Origin: Putridiphycobacter sp965230485
Lineage (GTDB): Bacteria > Bacteroidota > Bacteroidia > Flavobacteriales_D > Crocinitomicaceae
Assembly (NCBI GenBank): GCA_965230485.1
Contig: CBDDLA010000001.1
Span: 3,286,001-3,350,000, forward strand
Direction: 5' to 3'
Length of the DNA: 64,000 bases
Positions within the stretch are counted from its first letter, which is position 1; each line of letters begins with the position of its first letter. Below the pieces are notes generated by a model, which was not told where the DNA came from, did no database searches, and worked only from the letters and a program-made list of their open reading frames with translations. The translations under genes and the position numbers were made by a program. Shown piece by piece: positions 16,122 to 23,901 of this stretch.

Positions 16122-16697
16122 TTAATTGTTTAATTCGTTATACAAATGACTTAATCTGTTGCGTAAATGCTTTACAGCATAGCCCTTTCTACTGATAATG
16201 GTTTTAAGGCCAACACCAGTTTGGTCAGCAATCTCCTGAAGGGTCATGTGCTCTATTTCGTTTTGTACAAAGACTTCTTTTTGGTTGTGTGGTAATTCGT
16301 CCAAAGCTGTAGTCAATTCATTCCAAAAGAGTTCTTTAAATAAACCCAATTCTGGGTTATTCGACTCATCAGCCAATAAAATAGTCATAAATGGTAAGTC
16401 GCCATCCTCATCCTCCAATTCAAAATTAGTAAAGGGGTCTGGCTTTTTTTTGCGGTATTGATCTGTAATGCGGTTTCGGGTGACCCGATATAGCCAACCA
16501 CTAATGCTTTCAATATCATCAATGTTCGTTAATCGACTTAATTGGTACCAGACATCTTGTAAAATATCTTTGGCATCATCCGTATTATTGACCCTCGCCT
16601 TAATAAACCCAAAAATCTGGTTGCTGTATTTTTTGATGGTATTTGCCACCGAAACGCGAGATCGATCAGCCATGTCTATTGGAATTGACGTATTCAT
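16122..16697 (-). CDS. ECF-type RNA polymerase sigma factor
   Basis: 191 residues. Sigma region 2 is seen at residues about 20-85 (IFGFIKARVNNTDDAKDILQDVWYQL, then GWLYRVTRNRITDQYRKKK), and region 4 at residues about 128-180 (LDELPHNQKEVFVQNEIEHMTLQEIADQTGVGLKTIISRKGYAVKHLR). It lacks region 3, as ECF sigmas do. ATG 16697 lies only 2 bp from a CGTC-type -10 motif, so the transcript would be nearly leaderless; codon 9 (ATG 16673) is an alternative start. It lies downstream of a histidine kinase/response regulator pair in the same direction and upstream of a small membrane protein. Likely autoregulated. Confidence 0.92.
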   Translation of the reverse strand: MNTSIPIDMADRSRVSVANTIKKYSNQIFGFIKARVNNTDDAKDILQDVWYQLSRLTNIDDIESISGWLYRVTRNRITDQYRKKKPDPFTNFELEDEDGDLPFMTILLADESNNPELGLFKELFWNELTTALDELPHNQKEVFVQNEIEHMTLQEIADQTGVGLKTIISRKGYAVKHLRNRLSHLYNELNN

Positions 16698-16699
16698 AG

Positions 16700-16734
16700 T
16701 ATTGAAGACGTCTTAAAATTCATTTTACTTTAAA
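16700..16734 (-). promoter_or_regulatory. ECF-sigma-type promoter of the sigma gene
   Basis: On the minus strand: TTTAAAGTAAAA, 12 bp, CGTCTTCAATA, directly before the sigma start codon. Identical block sequences and spacing occur at 15696-15730. This supports self-activation of the sigma gene from a promoter inside the 78-bp gap after the response regulator gene. Confidence 0.6.
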
Positions 16735-16775
16735 GTTAGTAAAAAAAGTAGCTAAGCTGCCAGCGTTTTTGGATT

Positions 16776-17432
16776 TCAAATATCAAATCCCTTCACAATC
16801 CCAGATCTAAGTGCATAGGTATAAATACCTGCAATGTTTTTAACATCTAACTTGCTAAGGATATTTTTACGGTGGCTATTAATGGTATGTAAACTTAGGC
16901 ACATTTGTTTGGCAATTTCTTCAGAAGTCATGTCCTTAACAATTAACCTCACTACATCTTTTTCACGTTCCGATAAATCGACCAATTGTAAATCTTTAGT
17001 ATTGTTTTTTTCGACAAAAGATTTTACCATGGTATCCAATATTTCTTTTCCAAAATAATGACTGCCTTCTAGTAATGTACTAATGGCGTCTAACAAAACA
17101 GACTTCCCTGAATTTTTTAAAATATAGCCATCAGCACCAACTCTGACCAATTGCTTAATGAACTCTACTTTTTTGTACATAGTGAGCACTAAAATTTTAA
17201 TTTCAGGGTATTTACCTTTAATGATTTTAGTCGCTTCAATGCCATCAATAACAGGCATATTAATGTCCATTAATATAATGTCAATCTCCGGACTGGATTC
17301 AACAACTTCCAATAGTACTTTTCCGTTATTAGCCGTTGCAATAATGTCTATGTCCTGTTCATCCCTGAGTAATAGCGATAACCCATCAATAATTAACTCA
17401 TGATCTTCTGCAATGATTAATTTAGTGCTCAT
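16776..17432 (-). CDS. NarL/FixJ-type response regulator
   Basis: 218 residues from ATG 17432 (MSTKLIIAEDHE). A receiver domain spans residues 1-120 with acidic pocket Glu9-Asp10, phosphoacceptor Asp56 (ILMDINMP), and the conserved Lys near ADGYILKNSGK. A LuxR-type helix-turn-helix is at residues about 150-215 (LSEREKDVVRLIVKDMTSEEIAKQMCLSLHTINSHRKNILSKL). A longer frame begins at 17486 inside the kinase gene, but the receiver fold starts at 17432, 4 bp past the kinase stop. It is the cognate partner of the adjoining kinase; targets may include the TCACTA-N4-TAGTGA palindromes upstream of this operon. Confidence 0.95.
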   Translation of the reverse strand: MSTKLIIAEDHELIIDGLSLLLRDEQDIDIIATANNGKVLLEVVESSPEIDIILMDINMPVIDGIEATKIIKGKYPEIKILVLTMYKKVEFIKQLVRVGADGYILKNSGKSVLLDAISTLLEGSHYFGKEILDTMVKSFVEKNNTKDLQLVDLSEREKDVVRLIVKDMTSEEIAKQMCLSLHTINSHRKNILSKLDVKNIAGIYTYALRSGIVKGFDI

Positions 17433-17436
17433 GTTT

Positions 17437-19287
17437 TTAAAGATTAAAGATGATTTTAAAGCGGGTGCCAGTTTTATCGGAATCAATTTGAATAAAACCT
17501 TTTAGCTTCGATACCCGTGCTTTAATATTGGTAATACCCATGCCATATTTAACTGTGGAAACGTCGTATCCTATACCATTATCCGAAATGTCCAATTGAA
17601 TTTGCCTATTATTCTGTCCAAAAATAACAGTCAATTGGCTGGCCTCAGAATGTTTAAGGGCATTACTAAAAGCTTCTTGAATAATCCGGTATAGATTTAT
17701 TTCAGTATCTAACTCAAAGCGCTCGACCTGAACGTTAAATTCAATGTGTACTTTCACTTTTCCAGTCCCCTCTATGGTGTCTTTTAGATCGTTTAAGGCT
17801 GCCTTAATTCCGAATTTAGACAATACACCTGAAACTAAATCCTGTGCAATATGTCGTGTTTCTTCAATGGCTTTATCAATTAGTTTTAGCGCTTTATTTT
17901 CAGTTTCGTTAGTTGAGAACGCGTTAGAAGATGCATGTTCAAAATACATTTTAGCAGCCGACAAAGTACTACCCAACCGATCGTGCAAATCGGTAGAAAT
18001 CCTTCGCCGCTCCTTATCCTGTCCTTCCAACATGGCTTCTACCGAAGCTAATTCTTGATTTTTCATTAAGTTGTTAACTTCTTTATAAAAGGTATCTCTT
18101 TCTTCATTCCGTTTTAATCGGTTAATGCGCTGACGCTGCAGGAAAAATGTCATTAATCCTCCTGTAAAAATCAGTGCTGCGAACAAGGCCAATTGTAATT
18201 TGTTTTTTTTGGATGTTTCTTGAATGAGCTCTTTTTCTGTTTTTTCTGTTTCGTATTGAATCAATAATTCGTCGAATTTTGACTTTGACTCTGAATTAAG
18301 CACCTGATTAGTATATTTTGAATACAGCTCATGATAATCTAATGCTTTTTTAAAATGGCCACGTTCTTTATACAATTCGTATAAGGATGATTTTGAGCTC
18401 GCCAGGTAGTTTATATCTCCGAATACCTCTGCCAATGAATCTTCCTCCTGTAGGTATTTTTCAGCAAGGTCTAAATTAATATCCCAAACCATGGTGGCAA
18501 AACTGCCATTGCAATACATTAAGTTGTTAATTTCACCTCTTTTTTTAAAGTCATTTGTCAGTACCTCATACTCTTTTTCTAGATCAGTTATGTTTAAAAT
18601 ACCAGAATCTGATTGTGCTGAAAGGATTCTGAGTTTTATTAATGATTTTTTATTAGGTTTTAGTTTTTGAGGTACCCATTCGTAACATAGTTTATAATTG
18701 TCAATGGCCTTTTGATATTGGTAGAGCCTGTCACAGACAAAACCTAAATTGGTATAAACATCATAGACCAGTAAGGAATCATTAGAATCTAAGGCATATT
18801 TTAGTGCTGTTTCATAAAATTCATGAGCTTTGTGATAATTTTGATCAGCCTCATCATATAAATTTTGACTTTCATAATCTGCACCAATGTGAATATGGAT
18901 ATTACCTAAGCTCAAATTTGAAGAGGCGATTTTTTCATCTACCTTTAAAGAATCTCTTATCTTCAGACCCCTTATAAAATAATCCATGGCCTTCTCAAAA
19001 TTACCTCTTTTTTGCTCTGCAAAACCAAGTTGGTGCAAACCGTTAGAATAAATGAGCGGATTATTATGCACTTTACCGTAATTAAGCGAGATATATGCAT
19101 ACCTCGCTACTGAATCAATATCTATTTCGTAATAGGCTGAGGTCAATAAATTAATTATTTCCATTCTTTCAAGCCCTTCTTCCACCTCAGTAAGCTGATT
19201 TTTCAACTTCTTTATTTTTTCATTTTCAGCTATAAGTGGAATGAAGATTAAAACGAATAAAAGGGTGAGGCCTAAAGGTTTGAGCAT
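17437..19287 (-). CDS. TPR-containing sensor histidine kinase (HisKA_3 type)
   Basis: 616 residues. A signal-like N-terminus (MLKPLGLTLLFVLIFIPLIAE) exports a sensor of tetratricopeptide repeats (residues about 35-340). One membrane segment follows near residue 370 (LALFAALIFTGGLMTFFLQ), then a linker helix, the HisKA_3 dimerisation helix with the phospho-His in ISTDLHDRLGSTLSAAK (about residue 434), and an ATPase domain with N box (IIQEAFSNALKHS) and G1 box (DISDNGIGYD). This architecture is common in Bacteroidota and couples to NarL-type regulators, as here. The signal sensed is unknown. It starts 53 bp after a 116-residue gene. Confidence 0.95.
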   Translation of the reverse strand: MLKPLGLTLLFVLIFIPLIAENEKIKKLKNQLTEVEEGLERMEIINLLTSAYYEIDIDSVARYAYISLNYGKVHNNPLIYSNGLHQLGFAEQKRGNFEKAMDYFIRGLKIRDSLKVDEKIASSNLSLGNIHIHIGADYESQNLYDEADQNYHKAHEFYETALKYALDSNDSLLVYDVYTNLGFVCDRLYQYQKAIDNYKLCYEWVPQKLKPNKKSLIKLRILSAQSDSGILNITDLEKEYEVLTNDFKKRGEINNLMYCNGSFATMVWDINLDLAEKYLQEEDSLAEVFGDINYLASSKSSLYELYKERGHFKKALDYHELYSKYTNQVLNSESKSKFDELLIQYETEKTEKELIQETSKKNKLQLALFAALIFTGGLMTFFLQRQRINRLKRNEERDTFYKEVNNLMKNQELASVEAMLEGQDKERRRISTDLHDRLGSTLSAAKMYFEHASSNAFSTNETENKALKLIDKAIEETRHIAQDLVSGVLSKFGIKAALNDLKDTIEGTGKVKVHIEFNVQVERFELDTEINLYRIIQEAFSNALKHSEASQLTVIFGQNNRQIQLDISDNGIGYDVSTVKYGMGITNIKARVSKLKGFIQIDSDKTGTRFKIIFNL

Positions 19288-19340
19288 ATGTAAATTTAAC
19301 AGAATATGTATGATTTCATGCCTTAATTAAATTAATCTTT

Positions 19341-19691
19341 TCAATTACTGGAATTCACACTCACCTTCTTATTCCGTTTTCTGTTTATCTCAACCTCACT
19401 GCCACTAGAATTAGTTGTTGCCACTGAAACCACTTCATAAAAATCTGAGTTTGGATCTAAAAACATCTCAACGTCTTCGAATACTAAATCGCCAGTAGGG
19501 TTTGGTGGATCTAAGGCTTTAACCATTACGGTTACATGGTCTCCTCCTTCGTCTGGTTGAGTACCAATTGGTTGTCCGTGGTGATACCGAGGGTTATCAT
19601 AGGTTAAATCGCCTTCAGGATTTCCAATTTTAATAATAATTTGCCCGCTTGCTGCATAGCTGGTTTCAATTTCATACTTTTCTAATGCCAT
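19341..19691 (-). CDS. uncharacterised 116-aa protein at the head of the kinase/regulator block
   Basis: 116 residues, no signal peptide or membrane segment; rich in Gly, Asp, Pro and Thr with predicted beta strands (YEIETSYAASGQIIIKIGNPEGDL; GGDHVTVMVKALDPPNPTGDLVFEDVEMFLD) and a basic C-terminus (NRKRNKKVSVNSSN). No family is recognised. It is 53 bp upstream of the histidine kinase in the same orientation, and its upstream region carries two copies of a 16-bp palindrome. A link to the two-component pair is possible but unproven. Confidence 0.65.
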   Translation of the reverse strand: MALEKYEIETSYAASGQIIIKIGNPEGDLTYDNPRYHHGQPIGTQPDEGGDHVTVMVKALDPPNPTGDLVFEDVEMFLDPNSDFYEVVSVATTNSSGSEVEINRKRNKKVSVNSSN

Positions 19692-19859
19692 AGGTTTTTA
19701 TTTTTAATAGGTTAATTGTTAAGGAACAGTTGATGATTGTTCAAAACATAGAATTGCTTCCCGCTAAAAACCAGCCATTAAAGCCGTTTTACAACGTTTT
19801 TCTGTCTTGTCAATAATTCCCCGAAGTGTCAAATGTGAGTATCAGAATGTGATTAGCAC

Positions 19860-19875
19860 TCACTAGTATTAGTGA
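19860..19875. promoter_or_regulatory. palindrome TCACTA-N4-TAGTGA, copy 1
   Basis: TCACTAGTATTAGTGA, followed by TTTTTGCACT. It is 169 bp upstream of the 116-residue gene (minus) and about 200 bp upstream of the hydrolase gene (plus). Length and symmetry fit a NarL/LuxR-type regulator site. The same arms recur at 19937 and 49286. Confidence 0.5.
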
Positions 19876-19936
19876 TTTTTGCACTCATTATTAAGAAATA
19901 TTTCCTCAGATTGGAAAGCAAACAGCTAACAGTAAC

Positions 19937-19952
19937 TCACTAGTATTAGTGA
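19937..19952. promoter_or_regulatory. palindrome TCACTA-N4-TAGTGA, copy 2
   Basis: Exact repeat of copy 1 including the flanking ACTCAC and T-run, 77 bp further on. The arms could also form a short 6-bp hairpin before T-runs, but the stem is too weak to call a terminator; an operator is more likely. Confidence 0.5.
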
Positions 19953-20076
19953 TTTTTTTATGTAAAGCGATTTGTAAGTTTGAAACACATTGTTATTTCA
20001 AGATTAGCTTGGAAAATTAAAATTAGCTGTAAAACAGTTTGTTACTATTAAGGAAATAAATCTAAACTTAATTATT

Positions 20077-20916
20077 ATGATAATATTTAGCACCTGCAAG
20101 GACTTTAGAGATCCAGATAATTCAAATTTAAATTCCAATGATCTAGTAAGAGGAGATGTCAGAAATGTAAACCTTTCTAGCGGAAAAGTTAGTGGGTCTC
20201 TAACTACTCAGAAATGGCAAAACCAATTGAAGGGAAAACGTGTTTTGGTATTGGTACATGGTTATAATTATAGTTGGAGTAAATTATTGAGAGTTTACAA
20301 TTTATTAGAACAAAATTTTAAGAACCTAATGATTGGCACAGGCCATCATTATGACGAAATAATTGGATTTGCATGGCCGGGAGGTGATAAGGCAACTGAA
20401 TATATGATTGCCAAGAGAAGGGCTAGGAAACACATTAAGACATATGCCGATTTAATTGCCAATCTTTCGAAGATATGTACTGTTGATATACAAGCTCATA
20501 GTTTGGGAAATTATTTAATGCTAGAGTCATTAGACTATTACATAAATCCCAATACTAAATTGGTTAGAAATTACTTTTTAATGGCTCCAGCCGTTGATGA
20601 TGAGTCTATAGAAAGAGGTGAGGATTATTATGATGCAACTTTGAAGGTTAACAGGTTTTATGTTTTTCATTCTAAGTATGATAGTGTTTTACGCTTTGCC
20701 TATAAAATTGGAGATGCAGGTAATGTTGCACTTGGTTTAAAGGGACCAGAAGATTATGAGAGTATTAGAAAATATTCTAAGCATGTCAAGGTTGTTAATT
20801 GTAAAAATTACGTTAAACAACACTCCGGATATAAACCATCTTCTGCTAAACCAGTTTACTTATACATTAGAGGAGCAATTATGGGGAAAAACTATGCTCA
20901 GTTTAGAACACTTTAA
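20077..20916 (+). CDS. alpha/beta hydrolase, DUF900-like
   Basis: 279 residues, no signal peptide. An alpha/beta hydrolase fold is visible: oxyanion strand VLVLVHGYNYSWSKLL, nucleophile elbow QAHSLGN (Ser142), acid in FHSKYDSVLRF (Asp202) and a late His (KQHSGY, His249), giving a complete triad. The pattern resembles DUF900 hydrolases, often found in accessory and effector contexts. Substrate unknown (lipid or ester is typical). It begins the plus-strand cluster at 20-33 kb and is 46 bp upstream of a coiled-coil exported protein. Confidence 0.8.
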   Translation: MIIFSTCKDFRDPDNSNLNSNDLVRGDVRNVNLSSGKVSGSLTTQKWQNQLKGKRVLVLVHGYNYSWSKLLRVYNLLEQNFKNLMIGTGHHYDEIIGFAWPGGDKATEYMIAKRRARKHIKTYADLIANLSKICTVDIQAHSLGNYLMLESLDYYINPNTKLVRNYFLMAPAVDDESIERGEDYYDATLKVNRFYVFHSKYDSVLRFAYKIGDAGNVALGLKGPEDYESIRKYSKHVKVVNCKNYVKQHSGYKPSSAKPVYLYIRGAIMGKNYAQFRTL

Positions 20917-20962
20917 AAGTCCCCCTTAGCTTTAAATATTAGGCTTACGAAGTCTTGAAAAT

Positions 20963-23272
20963 ATGAAAAAATTACTGGTAATAATCTCTTTTGGATTAAT
21001 CTCTATGGTCAGCTTAGGGCAAGATAGTCTATACTGTTTTTTTGATAGTGCTACAATTTTGCTTGAAAGAAACTCTGATACATCAAAATTTAAAACTTTT
21101 GATTTAAAAATTAATTTAACCCTTGGAAAGAAAGATACCATTGTTAATGACGTAAGGGTAAATTTCAATATTCTTCCTGTTTCAAAAAACAATAATGAAA
21201 TATGGTTTGAGAAAACCTATTTATTTTTTACAAAAGAGGAAATTAATAAAAGGAGGTACAGCACTAACAATCTAATTGTTGATGATACTATTACAAAAAC
21301 ATTAATATTAAAAGTTCCGAACCTTAATGATACATCTATAGGAGTAGAGTCATTTATTGTAACCCTGGAGTTAGTATCTGAATCTGAAAATGTAAGCACA
21401 GATACTTCTATGTTAGTTAATATTATTACCAATAATTTTTCTATTAATAAAGCTAAGTACCTCTTTGATGAGAATGATACCAGCACGGTAGGTAAAATTT
21501 CGTTAATTAGTTTAAAAGAAATTCCAGTCTATAAAAAATATAGCCGTTTAGATTGTAATGAACTTTGCCTTGAACGTACTTTAGCGATTGATAGTAACAA
21601 GTTGAGAATCTTGAATCAAAAAATTAGAGTAATTAAAGCAGAAAGTGATAGCATTCATTTGATTTATCATACCGTTGAAGATAGCTTAAGAACTTTAGAT
21701 AAATCAAATCTTGACATAAAAAATACACTTACTAGGCTCAAAGAGGATTCTGTAAAAATTGAAAAGGAGAGAGAAAAATTAAATCTAAAGCTAAAAGGAA
21801 TAAGTGAAAAATTATCTTCTGAAACGGAGATTACTGAAATAGAATCAGATAGTTTAGAACTAAAAATGGATTCTCTTAATTTTAAACTGACTGCTTTAGA
21901 AAATTATAGTCATGATTATTCAGAGGAATTATTAAGAATGCATTCTTATCTGATAGAAAATGAACAAAGTACCAAAATGCTTAATAATTGGAAAGATAAC
22001 CTCAATAAACTTAAAGTAAAAAATTGTAAGCGGGGTTCTACTCTGACAGAATTAAAAGATTTGCTTACAAAAAGGATTCATGATTTAAATAAAGAATTAG
22101 ACGACGCTTACGTTAGTAAAGGTGGAAATAAAAAATGCCACCGAAATAGGAGAAAGCGTATCAAGAAAATCTTAACAAGAAATTCACCAAATATTAAAAG
22201 TGCTCGAAAGTTTAAAAACTTTGAAAAGAACTTTGTTACTACCGAAAATTTGGTTGAAATTGAGTCAGTCGACATTGGAATTTCAAATGGACAAATTAAT
22301 TCTATCTCAGTTAAAATTAAAGGAGGTTATTCATACTATAGAAATAGAGGTCCAATATCACTGACCAATTATGATAAGAAGAAATACTATCATTTGCACT
22401 ATATTGGTGCTGACGAAAGTAAAATAAATACCTATATTTCTTTAAAGGATATTCTCGATTATAAACCATCTAATGATCGATTATACTTTCCAACAAAAGA
22501 TAAGTTTACTTTAGATAAAAGTAACAACCATAAAATGCTCAAATTAATTGGAAATCCGAATTCATTTTTTGATGTCAGAGCTTATACTGATGCAAAGGCA
22601 TTAAGCGGAGAAGCAAATGGTTTGGTTCAGACTGAAGTGAATGCGCAATTTATTACTAATTCAAATAATTTAGGTAGGTCATATTTAGGGTTTGGTCGAA
22701 AGGTAAATATGGGTTTTTCATGGTCAAAGTTTGACAGTAATTTTGATACACTCAAGTTCGATTCATTTGATTTGGTCAGAAATAGAGATGTGTTAAATTT
22801 AATGCGTCAGTCAAATACATCATTCTTCATTGAGTTAGATGCACTAAGTGGTACAAGGGTTCATGATGCCTATCTTAAATTAGGCATAAAAGTTTATAAT
22901 ACAAAGGTGTTTGACTTAAGTGAGCAAGAGAACGCATTTGCAAGGGTTTTTACACCCAATTTTTATGCTGCTCTTGGTGGGCGAGTATTTGCCTCCCCTA
23001 GAATAAATGCTGATTTTAAATTTCCCTTATTTGTTAGTTATTTGCATGATCAGCCTTTTGATGATTACGAAAATATGTGGAGTTCTCATATTGCTCCTGA
23101 AATAGAAGTTACACTACAGTTAAGAAAACCTGACAATACCAAGAAAGAAGAAAGACAACGATCATTTGCTTTTGCAAGAATTCGATATTTTGATATGCCA
23201 TTTAGCAGAGGTAATAATTACTGGCAAATTCAAACAGGGGTTGAAATTCCATTTTCTAGTTTATTCGAATGA
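20963..23272 (+). CDS. exported coiled-coil protein with barrel-like C-terminus, unknown function
   Basis: 769 residues. Signal peptide at residues 1-19 (MKKLLVIISFGLISMVSLGQ). Residues about 20-170 form a beta-rich domain; residues about 205-400 are strongly coiled-coil (repeated Leu heptads with Lys/Glu/Ser, for example KLNLKLKGISEKLSS); a Lys/Arg-rich segment (KCHRNRRKRIKKILTRN) follows; residues about 440-769 have alternating strands and an aromatic C-terminus (GVEIPFSSLFE) like an outer-membrane beta-barrel. The architecture suggests an envelope-spanning protein. No known family is recognised. It follows the hydrolase gene by 46 bp and is likely co-transcribed. Confidence 0.75.
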   Translation: MKKLLVIISFGLISMVSLGQDSLYCFFDSATILLERNSDTSKFKTFDLKINLTLGKKDTIVNDVRVNFNILPVSKNNNEIWFEKTYLFFTKEEINKRRYSTNNLIVDDTITKTLILKVPNLNDTSIGVESFIVTLELVSESENVSTDTSMLVNIITNNFSINKAKYLFDENDTSTVGKISLISLKEIPVYKKYSRLDCNELCLERTLAIDSNKLRILNQKIRVIKAESDSIHLIYHTVEDSLRTLDKSNLDIKNTLTRLKEDSVKIEKEREKLNLKLKGISEKLSSETEITEIESDSLELKMDSLNFKLTALENYSHDYSEELLRMHSYLIENEQSTKMLNNWKDNLNKLKVKNCKRGSTLTELKDLLTKRIHDLNKELDDAYVSKGGNKKCHRNRRKRIKKILTRNSPNIKSARKFKNFEKNFVTTENLVEIESVDIGISNGQINSISVKIKGGYSYYRNRGPISLTNYDKKKYYHLHYIGADESKINTYISLKDILDYKPSNDRLYFPTKDKFTLDKSNNHKMLKLIGNPNSFFDVRAYTDAKALSGEANGLVQTEVNAQFITNSNNLGRSYLGFGRKVNMGFSWSKFDSNFDTLKFDSFDLVRNRDVLNLMRQSNTSFFIELDALSGTRVHDAYLKLGIKVYNTKVFDLSEQENAFARVFTPNFYAALGGRVFASPRINADFKFPLFVSYLHDQPFDDYENMWSSHIAPEIEVTLQLRKPDNTKKEERQRSFAFARIRYFDMPFSRGNNYWQIQTGVEIPFSSLFE

Positions 23273-23325
23273 TTAAACTAGAAAATAGTTGACTTTCAAA
23301 ATTGGTTAAAGTACAGTAAATGTAA

Positions 23326-23829
23326 ATGAATGACAAGATGACAATTAACAAAAAAAGAAGCTGTGAAAATTATATTCCAATTGAAAAAAAACGCCAAAGT
23401 TGGTTGATGAATATTTTGGTCGCTGGCGACCAATTGGGTAATGCCCTGTCTAAAGGGAATCCTGATAATACTATTTCCGCCAGAATAGGATATTTTAATT
23501 ATGCGGTGGATAGTTTTAATAACAAGTACTGGAAATTGCTTGAACGGATTGTCAATTTCACCTTTAAGCCCATTGATGGTCCTGACCATTGCTTTCAAGC
23601 CTATTGCAATGATCGAAATGAAGATTTTGAGGATATTGATTATACTTCAGATGGTATCCTTTTCTTTTTTGTTGTCATTCCTTGTATCCCCCTTTTTGTT
23701 TTTGTCCGAATTGCTGCTTTGGTTTATCCTAAAGTGAAGTCTGAGTTTGCTATTAGAGAAATAGATTTAACATTTAAAGAAGCTTGTGCAATCAAGAAAA
23801 TGCGAATGGATGAAAGAAAAACTACTTGA
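23326..23829 (+). CDS. small membrane protein of a phage-like family
   Basis: 167 residues. The N-terminal half has the pattern ILVAGDQLGNALSKGNPDNTISARIGYF ... HCFQAYCN, reminiscent of a small protein family common in phages and mobile regions, often misannotated (from memory). One hydrophobic segment lies near residues 110-130 (GILFFFVVIPCIPLFVFVRIAALVYP). A Met at codon 4 (23335) is an alternative start. It stands alone between two secreted-protein genes; it may be a domesticated remnant. Function unknown. Confidence 0.65.
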   Translation: MNDKMTINKKRSCENYIPIEKKRQSWLMNILVAGDQLGNALSKGNPDNTISARIGYFNYAVDSFNNKYWKLLERIVNFTFKPIDGPDHCFQAYCNDRNEDFEDIDYTSDGILFFFVVIPCIPLFVFVRIAALVYPKVKSEFAIREIDLTFKEACAIKKMRMDERKTT

Positions 23830-23843
23830 CCCCAACCATAGGT

Positions 23844-23857
23844 GGCATCATTATGCC
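23844..23857 (+). other. nested intergenic hairpin
   Basis: GGCAT-CATT-ATGCC sits inside a wider imperfect AGGTGGCA/TGTCACCT pairing (23840-23873). It has no T-run, so it is not a normal terminator; an attenuating or RNA-stability structure is possible. Confidence 0.3.
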
Positions 23858-23901
23858 AGTATTGGTGTCACCTTTAGGCCTTAGTATTAAAATTATTAAA
23901 G

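Larger units (their letters stand above)
19692..20076. other. 385-bp divergent intergenic region with two operator-like palindromes
   Basis: No gene is seen. The region separates the minus-strand kinase/regulator/sigma block from the plus-strand 20-33 kb gene cluster. It holds two near-identical 23-bp segments with the palindrome TCACTA-GTAT-TAGTGA followed by T-runs, 77 bp apart, so regulation in either direction is possible. Confidence 0.6.

Noticed and set aside
16704..16713. GAAGACGTCTT palindrome near the sigma start
   Set aside because: It is short and part of the ECF-type promoter motif; the second copy of the motif lacks the symmetry, so it is not a separate operator.
17433..17486. 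Upstream extension of the response regulator (start at 17486)
   Set aside because: The extra residues overlap the kinase end and precede the receiver fold, which starts cleanly at ATG 17432.
19858..19957. Twin transcription terminators from the TCACTA hairpins
   Set aside because: The stem is only 6 AT-rich base pairs and no gene ends nearby; an operator reading fits the spacing and the third copy better.
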